Shown: one piece after another, positions 12,486 through 27,200 of the stretch | Position numbering within the stretch: the first letter of the stretch is position 1 | How the letters are laid out: every line of letters starts with the position of its first letter | Source: Callaeas wilsoni | Lineage: Eukaryota; Chordata; Aves; Passeriformes; Callaeidae | DNA: 64,000 nucleotides | Reading direction: 5' to 3' | Assembly: GCA_013398955.1 (NCBI GenBank) | Contig: VWPU01011854.1 | Span: forward strand, 78,501 to 142,500 | Translations under genes and position numbers: made by a program | Notes under the pieces: model-generated | What the model saw: only the letters and a program-made list of their open reading frames with translations | Told to the model about the DNA's origin: nothing | Databases searched by the model: none

Positions 12486-15400
12486 GCGTTTTTAAATTAT
12501 TTTTTTCTCCTGATTACAGGCCATAGTTGCAGAGCAGTGGGTGGCAGTCATAACTTCATAGATTTCTGTAGCCTGGCTGCCTGCCGATACAATTATCAAC
12601 TTGAAAATGAGCTGTGGAATTCAGCAACTTGGAACAGGTTTTTACAAATTCAAGATTTTATGGAGATAGTCTTAGCTTTTGTAGCTCAGCTCTTTCAAAG
12701 TCAAGGGCCTGTGGTCTTTGAAAGCATCTGGCAATCTTTTCATTTCAGGCAACATTTAAATAACTCTTTAGGGATTGTTTGGATAAGGTAACAAAGCAAT
12801 CGTGTTGATACACCAGGTACTATACTTGTGCAGTTGAAATCAAGAGGGTTTCAATTGTAAATTACTTTCTTGTCATTATGTTAGCTTACTGCAGATACTA
12901 AGAAACTGTATGAGATAATACTGATAACACATGTGCTTAAGAATTCAGGAAGCATCTTTTTATGGATTTTTCATACCAGAGTAAAAAGATGTTTATGCAA
13001 GGACTAAGGTGGGACGCAGTTTTTCACAATTCTTATTTGCCACACCCATAGTTTCTTTTGTGTCTTACAGTCTGTTTACTTCAATCTTTTCTGTGTTTTT
13101 CTTAGCTGAGACTGCCTTTAGCTTGAATTTTGTGGTCAAGATTCAATTATCTTCTTTATCTTTTCAACTACTGTCTTATTTATATTCTTTTTCTTCACAG
13201 GAACATAAAACATGACTGATTCAAGTACCTCGTTGTTGCCATTAACTATGAACTCTGCTTTTCGTCTACCTATATTTCAGTTTGAACTGCAAAATTATGA
13301 ATTGTATTTTAACAGTTCTCCCTGTTACTTATACAACTAGGTCTTGGTTTTGCCTGTGTCAAAAGTTCTTAAAATACCTAGTTTAGGATTGTCTGATATG
13401 TATGTATACTTGAAGTACATAAGACACAAATAGGTATTCTGACAAATGCTCGTGAAGGAAAAGCAAGTCCTAAAGGACTGCTGTGGGGAGTTAATAGACT
13501 GAGTCAGAAAGTAAAATTCTTGAGTACCCTTTCTAAGGATTCTTTACAGAAAAAAAAAGAAAAGAAATTTTAATCCTAGTTATGATGTCACTCATTTAGT
13601 TATAAGACTCAGAATATTATCTTGAAGTAGCTGGCAGATAACTGAATCTGAATTTTATTTTAATATTATTTTAATAATTAATGCAGCAATCAATAGAGTA
13701 TACTTTCAGAGAGATGATTGATTGAAGTATCCTTTAATTGCAGCCTTTAATTAGAATTGATGGCTCACCACCCTAGTTCTTGTCTATTATATTAATAATT
13801 ACAAAATTGATTTGCTTCCATTTTAATTTTGATCCACTGAGGAGCTGTGTGGCTCAAATTCACATCCTCGCAAATGAAGGTGACTTCCTGACAGAGATGA
13901 TATGGCATTGCCTCTTATTTATATGCATGAAAATGTGCATGTAAACTATACTTGTTAACGTAATTCTGTTTAATCATGTCCTATCCAATTACTCATTTTA
14001 GGCAGAGTGAAGGAGCAGTGGCAGATACTGGGCTGTTTTCCTTCTATATTTGCCCTTTTGTTGTTATGTTAAATACTTCTTAGTCAGAGACAATGACAGT
14101 GGAGATTTATAATGGTAGTTGCAAGAATGCCTGGTGGTTTATACAAAAAGACTTGAGATATTAACATTTCCAAATACGTGTTATTGGTTTTTTGCATTTT
14201 TTTCTTCTATTTCTGCGTGTATTTTTCTACTGAGGCCACTCATTTTAAATATTTAAAGAAATGTAGACAGAAGCTATTTTCTTAACTTACAAAATATTTC
14301 TAGAGAGGTGTGTATGAATCTATACATATGTAAGTGATATAAAAATAAAATAAAAATTATATAAAATTGTACAAAAATATCTTCTTTCCCCATGGACAAA
14401 GCAATGCCTTACATTCATCCTTTTTATTTTTGATTGGCTTACTTTCTTTTTGACATCCATTTGCTTTAATAAACCTCCAAGATCTAAAGAATATAGTGTT
14501 CTTTTTCTCATACAGAAAAAAAAGTGCCCAAACCCGAAAAACTGCCTGAATCCTTTGTGGTGGATTTTCAGCAAACTGTAATTCACTCTACTTTTCCATA
14601 TCCTCCAGGTGACCTGTTAGATGAGATACTGTAGTGTTGATTCAAAAAGTTAGTGTTATCTTGCATACTGTAAGAAATACCGTAAGCAAAAAATTTGTTC
14701 TGAATCCTTTCTGTCTTAGGCCAGTGATGTCTGTGGGTATTCCAGCTCATGATTAGAATACCGTAGAATTTGTTTTGTAAAATATTTCTGTCTTGTGTGT
14801 GAAAAGATACAGAACTTTTCCCAAAAGGAAACCTGGTCTAATTGGTGATCTTTTTTAAATTCTGGAGGTTTGTCCTGCTGTTTTTTGTTATCATGGCTGT
14901 TCAGCCGTACCATTATTTAGAACTTATTCCTTAAGCATTTGAATAGCAACTGTCTTAGAAGATATTATTGGAGTAATGGATGGAAAAGTCTTGATTATTT
15001 CAAGCTACATTTTCATGTTCGTGTAAAGACCCAGAGAGCAAAGGAAGAGGTTTTTTGGTTCCTTTTGGACTGATTATCACTTTGGAAACCTGAGATGCAC
15101 ATTTCCTAGGAGCTTTTCATGACTTGCGTGGTAGATAGATCTGTATTAGATAGTTGAGCAGGGTTCAAATTCCTAGCTGGGAGCAATGACCTCTAATCCC
15201 CACTAGAACATGAAATTTCTGCATGTTACAATTTCTTGCCAAGTCCTTCACTATGACAGAAGTCAGGTGATGCTGGAAATTTTCCAGAGTGAGCATCAGC
15301 ATGTTAGTCATTCATATGCTACCACTATAACCACCTTGTAGTGCCTGCATCAGGGAATTATCTTGAGGGGGTTTCCTTTAAGAGATTTGATTTAGAGTCA

Positions 15401-17054
15401 ACTTGGAAAGAAATGCGCTTCTAACAGGACAAAGTAATAAAAATTGATTAGGGAAAATAAAATTTACATCATTTACAGACAGAACTCTGAAGCAGACTGA
15501 CTTGCAGGATATGTGGCATTTGAAGTTTTACATGATAACATTAATAAAACTAATATAATTTTTTTTTCAGACTTTATATATGCGTGGTTCTATAAACACA
15601 TCAGGAAAAGACAAAGAAGCACCAATTTTAAGCTTAGATTTCTTTTGAATACATACCATACAAAACAGTCTTTAATAATGTGAGCAATACCTACCTCCAA
15701 GTAATACAAAAAAACAGTGTGTCTTGCTAAAATTTTGAGAGGTACATAATCTTTAATTAACTGTATTTTGAATTGTATGTGCCAGAGGCTGGGATATAAC
15801 AAATAAAGAAATACAGCTCTTAGGCACTCAGCTCCTAACGCTGTCTTCATACTTGTGAATCTTTCGTGCTGCCTATATTTTACTTAACTGACAGTGAGAA
15901 AGCAGTTTTCTTGGTGATTGCTCATCAATGTAAATAAATGTACAAAAATTAGGTGTCTTTCCAGTTGTATTTCTCTCTGATTTTGACCGCCACCGTGGCG
16001 AGCTTTTGCAGGATAGAAAAATGAGAGATTTGAGAAACAACAAAAGAATGGAAAATCCTAGCCTACCCTACTTCAGAAATTCTCACCTACTTGGGTTTGC
16101 GGCATCTGTAGCAATCCAAGTGATATGGTTTTAGATGTTGCACTCTTACGGTACCATTTTTCTTAACCAACAGCTTACACTACACTCCTTTCCAGTCTTT
16201 GCACATTTCTTTGCATTTTATGTCTGTCTGGTGCTACTGAAGGAAGTCCCCAGTGTGTCTGCAAGGAAAAGGTGAAGCTGCATTTGAAAGGAACCTGTCT
16301 GCTTTGGAAAACTTTGTAATTTTTACTTGCATTTCCTTGAGGATTTTTGCTGCGGAGCTTCACGTCAGTGGCTAGATCTGCAGGGAAAGGAAGCTAGAGC
16401 TACTGCTTTGTAGGAAAATCACAAAACCTGGGTGATTGTCTTTTGGGAGGCCTGCCTTGCTCTAGGAAACACTGCCTTCCAATATTAATTTTTTTTTTAA
16501 TGAAGAGAAGAATTTCATGGGATAAAGGAGGAAGACTGAAAGAGGAAAATAAGTTTCTTGTCTTACAAATTTTGGGCATTTGTAAAGGACTAATATCTTG
16601 TTGAACCTTATAATATCCACTGGAGATGAAACTTTTCTTTCACAGGCTGTACTCAGGACAAAATATTAAGGAGGGATTAAACAATACTGCTGCTACACAC
16701 CTAAGGAGACTTCCTGTTACTATCAAGAAAGAGAGCCATGGGAATATGATACTATTTCTATCAGCCATCTGAAAATACTACTTTCAGTAGTATCTACTGA
16801 TCATCTTGACAGTGCTCTGAGAGCTTGCTTGCAAAGCTTTCTATGGTGTTGCTACCTAATACAGCAGAACTTTGGACTTTAGCCACAGGAATTTGACTTT
16901 GGCACTAATTCAGAGAGTTTCTAGACTCCATCATGATCAGCCCTTTGTACCCTGGATTACTGTCCTAATCCTATAAAATAGAGTATCCTGTTTGAAAAAG
17001 TAACTTGTAGCACAGGTACACAGCTGTCCTGTCATGTCAGCTAAAAAAATACAT

Positions 17055-17460
17055 TTCACAGAATCACAGAATAAGTCAGGTTGGAAGGGACCACAGTGGG
17101 TCATCCTAGGGCACATGGCACAGGATTGCATCCAGATGGTCCTTGAATGTCTCCAGTGAGGGAGCCTCCACAATCTCTCTGGACAATCTGTTCCACTACA
17201 CAGTCACCCTCACAGTAAAGAAGTTCTTCCTCATATTCAGGTGGAACTTTCTGTGCATCAGTTCCTGCCCATTGCCTCTGGTCCGATTACTTGTCACCAC
17301 CGAGAAGAGCCTGGGATCCATCCTCTGACAGTCTCCCTTTAGATACTTAGGCACATTGATGAGGTCCCCTCTCACTCACCTCTTCTCGAGGCTCAAGAGG
17401 CCCAGCTCCCTCAGCCTTTCCCTGTGAAAGAGATTCTCCAGACCTCTGATCGATGTTGAC
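17055..17460 (-). mobile_element. CR1 LINE fragment, antisense
   Basis: It starts TCACAGAATCACAGAATAAG, followed by GGTTGGAAGGGACCAC. It continues through GTCACCCTCACAGTAAAGAAGTTCTTCCTC and CCCATTGCCTCTGGTCC, then GATGAGGTCCCCTCTCACTC and CTCCCTCAGCCTTTCCCTG. This is the reverse complement of roughly the last 400 bases of a CR1 element. It is one of the better-preserved copies here, but it is still a dead 5'-truncated fragment. Its inner end near 17460 falls in the segment that reads CTCCAGACCTCTGATC. Confidence 0.94.
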
Positions 17461-18190
17461 CCTTTAATATGTTATCTGTAGATGTCAATAGATATGTAGA
17501 TTTCATATGTTGATAAAGTCATCTGCTTTGTTTACAGCTTTATTTATTTAGGACATTTCTGTAAGACCAATAAAACTACTTTATAATTATTTGATTCAAT
17601 GGTAGGAGAAGTTTCATTTAAATAAGTTGTGCTAGCAGTGTTGAATTGCACCTGGGTGAATGTAGAATAAAATTTATAATGCCAACTTCAAAAGACTTTT
17701 GAGTGGGTCATGGTTGATAATATATTATAATTATGTATGTGAGAAGCAAAAATTACAATAATAATCAAATACTGATACTTAATCTGCAATTCTAACGTCG
17801 TGCAAGCTCAGGTGGAATGCTCTATAAAATTGGTTTGGTTTGATTTTAAACCTGGAAAAATCTTAATGACTAAAAATAATTCTCAGGAAAAAAAAGCACT
17901 GATTCTGCTGTCATTTAGTAATTTTGAAAGTTTGGGAAAGTGGCTTTTCAAATTTAATCTTAAAACTTCTGTATCTGTGATGATTGCTTATAAATGAACA
18001 GCTGCATCTTTGTTGCCACAGGCTTAAATTAAGGTCCCAAAGTCTCATAGGTTTTGAATTCCATGGCATGTTAACAAGAAACATACAAATATAGAAAGGC
18101 TCATGTTCTAAAACTGAGCGCAATGCATGTAATATTCATGATGGCTAAGGTAAACAAAATGCAGAATTACATCAAATGCTGCAGTGAAAA

Positions 18191-18213
18191 AAATTTCTAC
18201 AGTGTAGAAATTT
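18191..18213. other. Perfect 11-bp palindrome with a one-base centre
   Basis: AAATTTCTACA, G, TGTAGAAATTT. It may bind a dimeric factor or simply be an AT-rich chance palindrome. Confidence 0.6.
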
Positions 18214-21200
18214 AAAAGGACCAAATAACTAGGTGTATCGTAATCAAGACTCATGTGGTATATTTTTCACTTATCTTATATTTGAAAACTTACATTTGAC
18301 CTCATCTGCATATGTCATAATTTAGTTATTCAATCTAAAATAGCACTCATTGTTTAAGGTGTCTATTTTTTCCTCTTTCTTGTTCCATTTGGTATTGATC
18401 TATTAAACAATTTTTTTTCTTTCCTTTGTACATGCATAAGTACCTCAGTTATTACTTGCTACCTTTTTTTCCTATTGTTTCAATCATTTGACCATATCTA
18501 GAACCCTACAGTCTGCAGTATGTTTTCTTAGGAGTGGTACAAAAAGCTGAGAATAATGCAGGGATTGACAGCTATGATTATGATCTCATAATTTTTCCTA
18601 CTTGAATATAATTGTCATGAATACAATTCAGAGTGGTCTTGATGTCAGAATGTAAGTATTATGGTACATAGAAAATTCCACCACGTGTTCTGGGCAGGAA
18701 ATGCAAATTCAGTAGAAGTAAATATCCATTTTCTACACTTGACAAAGTATAGTTGCTCAGTACTCAGGAGGAATAACAGTTGCAAGAGTTCCTTTAAAGA
18801 CCTTTGTTTTGTTTCATAAACGTATTCCTAAGGGCACCATCTGTGACTGTAAGGAAGGTTTACACACTTCATTGAAAGGCAAAGTTAAAAATGTACCAAT
18901 CCTAGTTTATTGAAAACCTACAAAAGGGCTAAATACACAAATGCATAATAGTTGAATTTTTATTTTTTTTAATTAATATATGCATATACTACTGCTTCTG
19001 AATGATGATTAGGACAGTTTTAAACAACACACTTGATTTGTTTGATGAGTCTCAGTGTTACCTCGCCTGATGTTTTCATGAAACAATGTGGACCCTTTAC
19101 GAACATGATCTCCATTTGACAAAGAGATGAACTTCTTTCAGATAATAAAATTCTTACATGCATTTAAAAGATAAGCATCTTTGTCTTGGAGAATGATTCC
19201 TCCAAAATTTGTGCCCAAACCAGCACATGCTATGAAATCCTCCACTAAAGGAAGACATTCCTTTATGCCTGTATTTGCTGTCCCCACACAACTTTGGGAA
19301 AAGCTTCTGTCGGAGACTGCATCTTCCTACCTTAAAAAGATGCAAATCTGTAGGGAAATAGGCTTTATTAATTCCAACTTCATGAAATTACTTGAATTTT
19401 TTGATGTTATTTTTGTCATGTTTCTGATCTTGCTTTTTCCTAAGGGAAAAAAAAAATAATTTACAAGTGCATTTTGTATCATGCAGGAGTAAACAATCCA
19501 TGGATTAAATGGTTTGAGAGAAGATTAAAAAATCTAATTAGACTGGTAAATTCTTTTTCAAATGGGCAAAAACAATTTCCTTGACTTAAAGCAAAATCTC
19601 ATGAATGATCAAAGAATAAGGATTTTACTGCATTTGAGCTTTTTCCCCTTTTAGGATGTATTAGTCCATTATTAAGCTATTATACATATTTTACAATTCT
19701 CCATGTTTATTTAGTGCTAAAAATTATTTCAGAATGAATAGGAATTTCATTTCTATTTCAGGCTGGATTATTAGTTTCGAGGAAAGAAACCTAAAATTAG
19801 ATTTGGAGAAAACAGGCAGATTTTAAAACCTGACATAATTCTGATACACTTGGTCAATAACAGCATTGGGAACATTCTGCACACTGTTAAAACAGATGAT
19901 ATGTTGTTATTAATAAAGCTTTTTTCAATCTGTGCCTTGTTCTGAGTAGGCACAAATTAAAGTTTCAGAAAAGAATATTTCTGTGTATAGCTGTGAAATA
20001 TCATCTCAAAAATTACAAGGTCTCAGTGGACGATTTTCACTTTGTTTATTCTTGTTTCTGTTTCTGGTTAGAAACTACTTACTGCAACTTTTTTATTTCT
20101 AATCTAGAATAAATGCTTCATGCTAGGCTTTTGCCTTAAAGTGGTACACAACTCTTCGTTTATAGTTGTTCGTACTTGAAACTGTTTCACTCGAGAGAGC
20201 AGGTTCTAATGTCCTTTGTATCTATTTGCACTCAGAAACATGTGCTAGACATATTTCAAATACCTGTATCAAAAAACATGGATATTCTTATATTCAGTCA
20301 TTCTTCTGATTAAAATTTTTTTAATTGAGAAAGTTGAGCTGTGTTTATTTTGGGGTATATTTACTTTGTGTATATTTGAGTCAAAATATATTACTGACTG
20401 GTGGGCATTCTGCCTTTGTAAATTATGTGATTGGTGCCAGTTCTTCTCCTGCCTTTTCCTCACCTTTTGCTATTTCCAGTCAATTCTCCTGTTAGACAAT
20501 TTAGACAACTCCTTTGGTGTTAAGTAGTGTTAGTTAAGAGTTATTAAACATCTTCCACTGCCAGTGCTTTGGATATACAAATTTTAAAATTAATCTTCCC
20601 ATTCAATTTACTTTTATATAACAGTTTTCATATTGTGAAAATTTAACTGCTTTTCTCTGTTTACAAACACTTAAAATCTATTCTTGAAAATGCATGTTGT
20701 TAGCATTTAAATTATATTCCAAATCTTAGCAAGCCATCAATACAGCACCTTTTCCTCATATTAACATTTTCTAGGTCTTCTCTCCACAATCCAAAGACAC
20801 CTTTTCTTTTTTTTCCCCCTCCCCCAAAAGGGATGTGTCAGCATGGCTAGTGAATAATGAAGATCTAAAAGACTCCACAAGTAATTAAGATTTGAAGGCA
20901 AGAAAAAGGTCATTATCTTTATAGGTGGCAGGTAATTTTGGGGTAAAAAAATAGAATAGGCAAAGGATTGTTAGGTCCCTCAGGCATATAAATGCTTTAT
21001 GGCATTTTCACACCCTTGTTCAGCTTAATGTACATTACTGCTATTCATTGGCTTGCTAATGAATGTGAAAAATTGTACTTTATTTGGATAAATGATGCCA
21101 TCTGAGCCTGTCACAATAATATTAAAAAAGCATATCAGAGCACTACCACCCACTCTGATGCTGTTATTTCTAGGGATAAGAGATTATAAATTTTTGTGAG

Positions 21201-24200
21201 CATAAATGCTCTTTAATAATCCAACTCTTGCTGGCCAATGTGACCCTGCTGCAGGAGTGCCTATCCCTTAGGCTCTAAATGCTGTAGTACCAAGTGGTAT
21301 GGGAGCTTTGGAACAGTGTCAGTGTTCATCTCTTCCCTCAGCAGAATTACTGAGCTTCAACTTCTTTCCTGAAACAAGGAAGAAGTTTTGCAACTGGAGG
21401 AAAGGGAAGAGCAGAAGGATAGCGACTGCAGCCTCCCTCCTTCCCATCCCCAAAACAGGTACCTGCAGTGCTCCTCTGCTGCTCAAGTAGAGAAGCTTTA
21501 TGAGCATCCCTGGTTTAGTGCTAGGGAAGGGAACAGACTTAAAAGACTGCCAAGAGCAGGGCCATTCCTGGTACAGAATTCATACAGGTAGTTAGCACAG
21601 ATTGGGTACCATTCTTGAAGTTCACATTCTTCATTTATAAATTTGCTGCCATCCTATAAAAATGAGCCCTCGGGCAAATAGAGAAAGGAGACAATTTCAC
21701 ATGTATTTGTGTCAGTACAGAGTCTGATTTTTAGAGGTGAACTTATCTTTTGTTGCCTATTGAGAAGAACCAGTGAGGTTCTTAATTCTTTAAAGTTTTT
21801 CTTCTGCTGCTGAACAGCAGGGCCATGGAGGAGTATCTGAGCATCAGTAACTTACTCAAATTAATTAGAAATTCCAGCCCATTAGATGACTCTTGAAAAG
21901 TAGCAGTGGAAAAACTCCTATGCCTTGGAGTCCTTTGAGATGCAGATTCCTTCCTTCACATCCAGTAATAAAATTAATAAACACATTGAAATGTTGTACT
22001 ATTTCCATAAACATTAAATTATTACATTATTCTTTTGAATAGTTGAAAATACTCACAAAATAACTGGCCTTTAAAAAAGGCTTCTGTCTGGCTCAATCAG
22101 TACTGGCAGGAGATCTTTTGGTCATTTCATCTGATTCTCATTGGTACTGAACTTCCCAGGGCCATTATATCTACCTTGGCTATTTTAAAAGTAATTTTGT
22201 ACAAGAATGAAAATAGTTCAGCAAATACCTGTGAAGCAAGAATTTTAGAGTGCTTAGGAAAAAAGAATGTGTAGCTATAAAAATAGAGAAAGAGCAACTG
22301 TCATACAGTGCAAAAATTTCTATTTAGAAACAGTTCTGCCTACATAACATTTTCTACTCTTTTTTATTGTAGACACATTATAGGACAAAATATTTATGAA
22401 TTTATATAAATCTTCTGGTGGGCAGAAATGACTGTGACATTTGCTTTCAAGGAAAATATCTCTTCATTAAACTTCAGTTTACCTCTTACTGCATCAAAAT
22501 AATTTTACATAATGCTTTATTCTTACACCCAGGTAATGTTTTTAATGTTGCTATAGTAATTATTATAGCTTTAGTAATAAGAGCAGTTCACTATTTATGT
22601 TGTAGCTGCCTCTGGAAAACAATGTTGTGTTATGCGTTTATGTAGTGAGCCTTTGAGGAGCCCTCCGTCTAATCTAAACAAATACTTAAATTTCCTTGTA
22701 CAATTAAGGGTCAGAACTTACCCTTTTGGGATGATTCCATCTAAAGGTAGATGAGGTGCATTGTTCATGGACATTCCTGTCTTAATTGACTACATTGGAC
22801 TCAGTGCATAAATTCTAGAAAACTAAATTTAGGGGAGATCAATGCCATTCACAGAAAAATCAGCAGGACATGCTATAAAAGGGTTACAATCTGGCAATCA
22901 GGAAGGAGCTAGGAAGGCAAAGAAAAATAAGTGTGACATACCGAATGTTTGAGCAGTAGTCGGAAACTCTCTTCCTACCTTCTTACCATATAAACTCTGA
23001 ACTAGAGTCCGCTGCTGGGGACCTATGGATTTAAATAAAAATACAGCATGTAACATCTACTATGAGCAGAACATGGACTTGGACTAGCACTTAGACTTGA
23101 AAAAAGAAGGAGCTAGAGACAAAAAAAAAGGGGATTGTGTTTATGCATGTGTGTTTGTATGGGCCTGTTCCAGATGTATGCTATAATGACTGCATCACAA
23201 TGGGAGCTCATCCTGGTTTTGACACAACATTCTTAGTCTGAAAGCAAAAGGTGTATGTATCCTTGTCTGTCCTCCTATTTCTGGACTGCTATGTAGAATA
23301 GTTCTAGTGATACAGTTGCTGTAGCATGTTTCTTTACACTTTATTCCTACCTGGAATTACACTTGTCTCTAATGTTTGCCTTGACTACTATAGATAAAGG
23401 TGATTTCTTGCAGGATCATGACTCAATTTAAAAAGCATTCAATGATAATAAGCATACTCTCGAAATATTATGTTCCCCTAATCACTGTTACTGTTTACCT
23501 GCAATATATGGAAAAAAAAATATAAATGCAGACACAAATATTTTAGTAGCATTTCTAATCTAAACTTTGAGTATAGCTCATTTACCTGAAGTTTGGTATT
23601 TGCTTCCTCTAAACAAATATATGGCAATGATTGTATTATATGATTTGATTTCTTGAGCAGCTCAGCTTATCCAGGAGGATTTTTCAAAGGTTTTCACAAG
23701 CTTTTAAACTATGGAACTTGAGAAATATTTTTAAGGAGAAAAGCTCCCTTGGTGATTTCAGCTGTTGCCATTCTAAATTATAAAATGTATCGGTTCCTAC
23801 AATTTCTCGGTGTATATATTTTACTGTTTAAATGGGTGTTTTTTTCTCTTTGGTTTGGTAATTGTACGTGTAGAAGGCATTATGAACAAAGGTTCATATT
23901 ACTATAACATAGTATAAAAGTAATTGTCAACTGAACGTTACTTTGTAGGAAAAAATAGTCTCACATTCGTTTGTTAATAAAAAAAATCATCCCAGATATG
24001 TTGAAAAACACATGCTATTTCTTTTCTTTCTATTCTGTGGTCCTCTTCTAAAAATAAAGTCAGTTATTTTCTTTTCTCCAGCAGATATGGTCTTCTGATA
24101 GTATTGTGTGTGCTTGGTTTTTAATGATTTTGAAAGCTTTACTTGTCATAGACTTCCGTATTTTCACCAAATTTCGCAACTGGATTTTTATTAGACGTTT

Positions 24201-27200
24201 ACTTATTTAGATGGTTACTGATAGGGAAAAAATAGTAACTTTGTGCAATATTCCGGGCAGTGGTAATCTAAAAAGTACATGAATAATCAAATTGTTATAT
24301 TGCATTATTAGAAAGTATCATAATGATGAGCCCATTTCCTTTTGAAAAAAAAGAAAGAAGCATATTGAAGGCCATCAACCATATTACCACTGTTAAGAAG
24401 AAAAATCGAAGCAGATTTCTTTTTGTTAGCAGAGAATACCATGCAGTTGGGGGACTCTAACTCATGTGATTTTTTTTTTTAGGTGGAACATGTAAATAGC
24501 AATTATTAAATTTAATTATTTTGCATTTTGTTTAAATTCTATGTTTTATATTCCATTTTTTTCTCATTGTAGATGTTATGATAGACTCAATCAGGTGGGT
24601 TTTGTTTGATTAAATAGTGGTTCATTTGTTATAGATAATTTTACAAATAATGTATTAAGACAAACATTCTCGCAAACAAAATTAATGAAAGTATAGTGCT
24701 TCTGTCCATGTTTTGATGGCTTTCTTATTTCCAGTGCTTTTATTTTCCAGAAACATACTTCCCAAAGCATGGTTAGAGTATGTTCACTTTCATTGCAGCT
24801 GTTTGGGCATTAATTTGCACACATGCTTTCTCTGTGTTTCTTATCTAAGTAATACTCCTATATAAAACCATAGAAAGAAAAAAAATCTCTGGCCTTTTCC
24901 TTTGGTTTTGGATACATTTACCACCTTTTGCAGTGGAATCTTTATTTTTTTTATGAATAACTCTTCAACAAAGAGTAGTTGTAATCCTGTCTCTTACACA
25001 GGACAGTATAGTAATAATTAGTAATTCTTCATCTGTCTTTATGTAACTAAATTTCTGGGAAATCATCATCAAAGCTGTAGCTGATACATAACAAAACAGT
25101 TTACATTCAAAGGATTGTTTGCTTTGTAAGATGACTCATCATCTCTTCTAAACCTTTAATAATTATGAGATCTGAGGTTTTTTTAATTTCCATGCTTTCT
25201 CTCTCACACAGGAATAATCTGTTTCTTTAGTCATAACTGTGGTAAACCAGGATTCATGTAATTCAGTCTTGTGACCAAATCACAATGGATTGTAAAGTTG
25301 TTTTCATATAACTCTGAGTATTCATACATTTCATCAGTTTTCCAGAATTTTTAAACTTGATCCATTTCAATATCTGAATTCTAGTGCACGCTGTCACTTA
25401 TTCAATCACTGTAAAACAAATTGGTATACATGCTGGTACGAATACGTATGTGCACATATATGTGCCTGGCTGTCCATATGTCCTGCCTAAAAACGTGTTA
25501 TTAGCCTGAGTTCGGCAGTCGGGTTTTTCTGCTAAGGATAGTAAGGCTTCCTGTGAGCACACCCTTATTTGTGTGAGCGTCCTGTGCAAGCAGTTCCAAA
25601 ATTATTTTGTCTGAATGAAAGCAAGAGCAGAACATCAATGCCCTAGAATTTCTACCAGCCCTTGTTTCCCCTTTCAGTTTGGGAAGTCTGAGATCATTAG
25701 GCTTTGCTTTGGGAGATACCTTTCTTTCTGTGAGGAGTATGGATACAGACTGTTAAGACCAGTTGATTCTCTCTTGAGAAACAAAAACAAAAAGGATAGG
25801 AGAGAGATGAGAACTGAAGGACAAAACAGTCCTGCTGGGGTTTCTGTGACACTTCACACATCTGTGGGATGTTCTTATGTGTTGCATTTAAGACTGTACA
25901 TTTTATCATTTATATGGCAAAGGTTTTTTATATCTGTTGAAGGCCTCATGAGCTACTTCTAATGCATTTGAATAAAAAACATTTTTATATTCTGGCTTTC
26001 ATTTTCTGAGGCTTTGTGCAAATGTACAGTGGAAATGTTATATCCAAGAAAGAGTCTATCAGAATTTCATGTTAAGCAAGTTACTGACAATTTTTACTTT
26101 GCTTGGGAATGGTGTAAAAGCATAGTCCTATTTTACCAAGGGATGTGCAAGATCAGTTTTTGGCTGAATCAGTCTGTGTGGTGTTCTATAGAATCCCACT
26201 CTAACAGCCAGTTGATCATGGGTCACAAGAATACATCTGTGGGACATTGGGTTTAGTAGAGTGCTGTACTGGGAGTTGTCCAACAAAAAGCTTAATGTAA
26301 ATGAGCAGATGAGAGACTGTAGTGCAGCTTTCGCTTAGTTAAGGTTTTAGCTTTGGCTGCTCTCACAGGTTCTGCCTTTTAGTATCAAAGACATTGGCAT
26401 GGTACACTGGAAAAATACAAGGAGATTTAATTAGTAGATGTATTGGGATTACCCTGGGCTGCTATTGCATTGTGCTTTTTAGGTTTTCAAATTCTCTTTA
26501 AGATTGACATAAAAGCCCAGTGTAAATTTTATAGAGTCATATAAGTGCCAGAGATATCTGAAAGGTATCATGCATTCCCCAAAACATTTCAGCTGAGAAA
26601 TGCTTCCTATTTTCCTAAAATACAGAAGCACATTTAACATTTAGTGAGCATTTCTGTCAGTACAGACGAACTCCTACACATTGAATCAGAGTCTTTAAGC
26701 AAGCATTTTAAAGTGGCAGCCATGTATAGATGTGTGCCAGTTAAATACAGAAATACAAACATCAAAAGCATCAGGATAATTTGTACTGTTGCATCTCCTG
26801 CCATTTATTCTAATGGTTGCTTTAAAAGCTGTATCGGTTGTCCAATACGTAAATAACATTCTCAGAGAAAAATCATGGTCTGTTGTTTGGAAGTTCTTGA
26901 AAAAATTAGTGTGGTGTCCAAGGATATTTGACAGAAGTAAAATTTTAGATAGTTATATGAGGTAGAAGAAAAAGGAGTTATTAAAATAAAGTTATTGCAA
27001 GCCTGTTTGTGTTTCAGTCCTAATTTCTCAGATATCAAATGAATTTTTGTTTAGTTTCCTGTAAATTATGTGATGCCTGCTAATGGTTTCACTTTTCCCT
27101 CTCCCATGGAACTGTAGAGAAAAAGAAATATTCTATATAATGCTGTGTTAAAAAAAAAGTGCCCAAAAATTCCCCCCTGTAAACTAAACAAAATAAACTA

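Noticed and set aside
13141..13200. Very strong acceptor-like tract ending TTCTTTTTCTTCACAG
   Set aside because: The 300 nt that follow have no convincing donor at a sensible distance and stops occur quickly; decoy acceptors are common in long introns.
15988..16000. CGCCACCGTGGCG palindrome resembling a Kozak context
   Set aside because: The start codon would be GTG, no sustained frame follows, and a single 13-bp palindrome is weak evidence.
19154..19345. Protein-looking stretch on the minus strand
   Set aside because: Different pieces look plausible in different frames, none has a recognised match, and no splice sites bound it.
25615..25962. 115-codon plus-strand open frame
   Set aside because: No recognisable family, no splice or promoter context; the length is compatible with chance across 64 kb in six frames.
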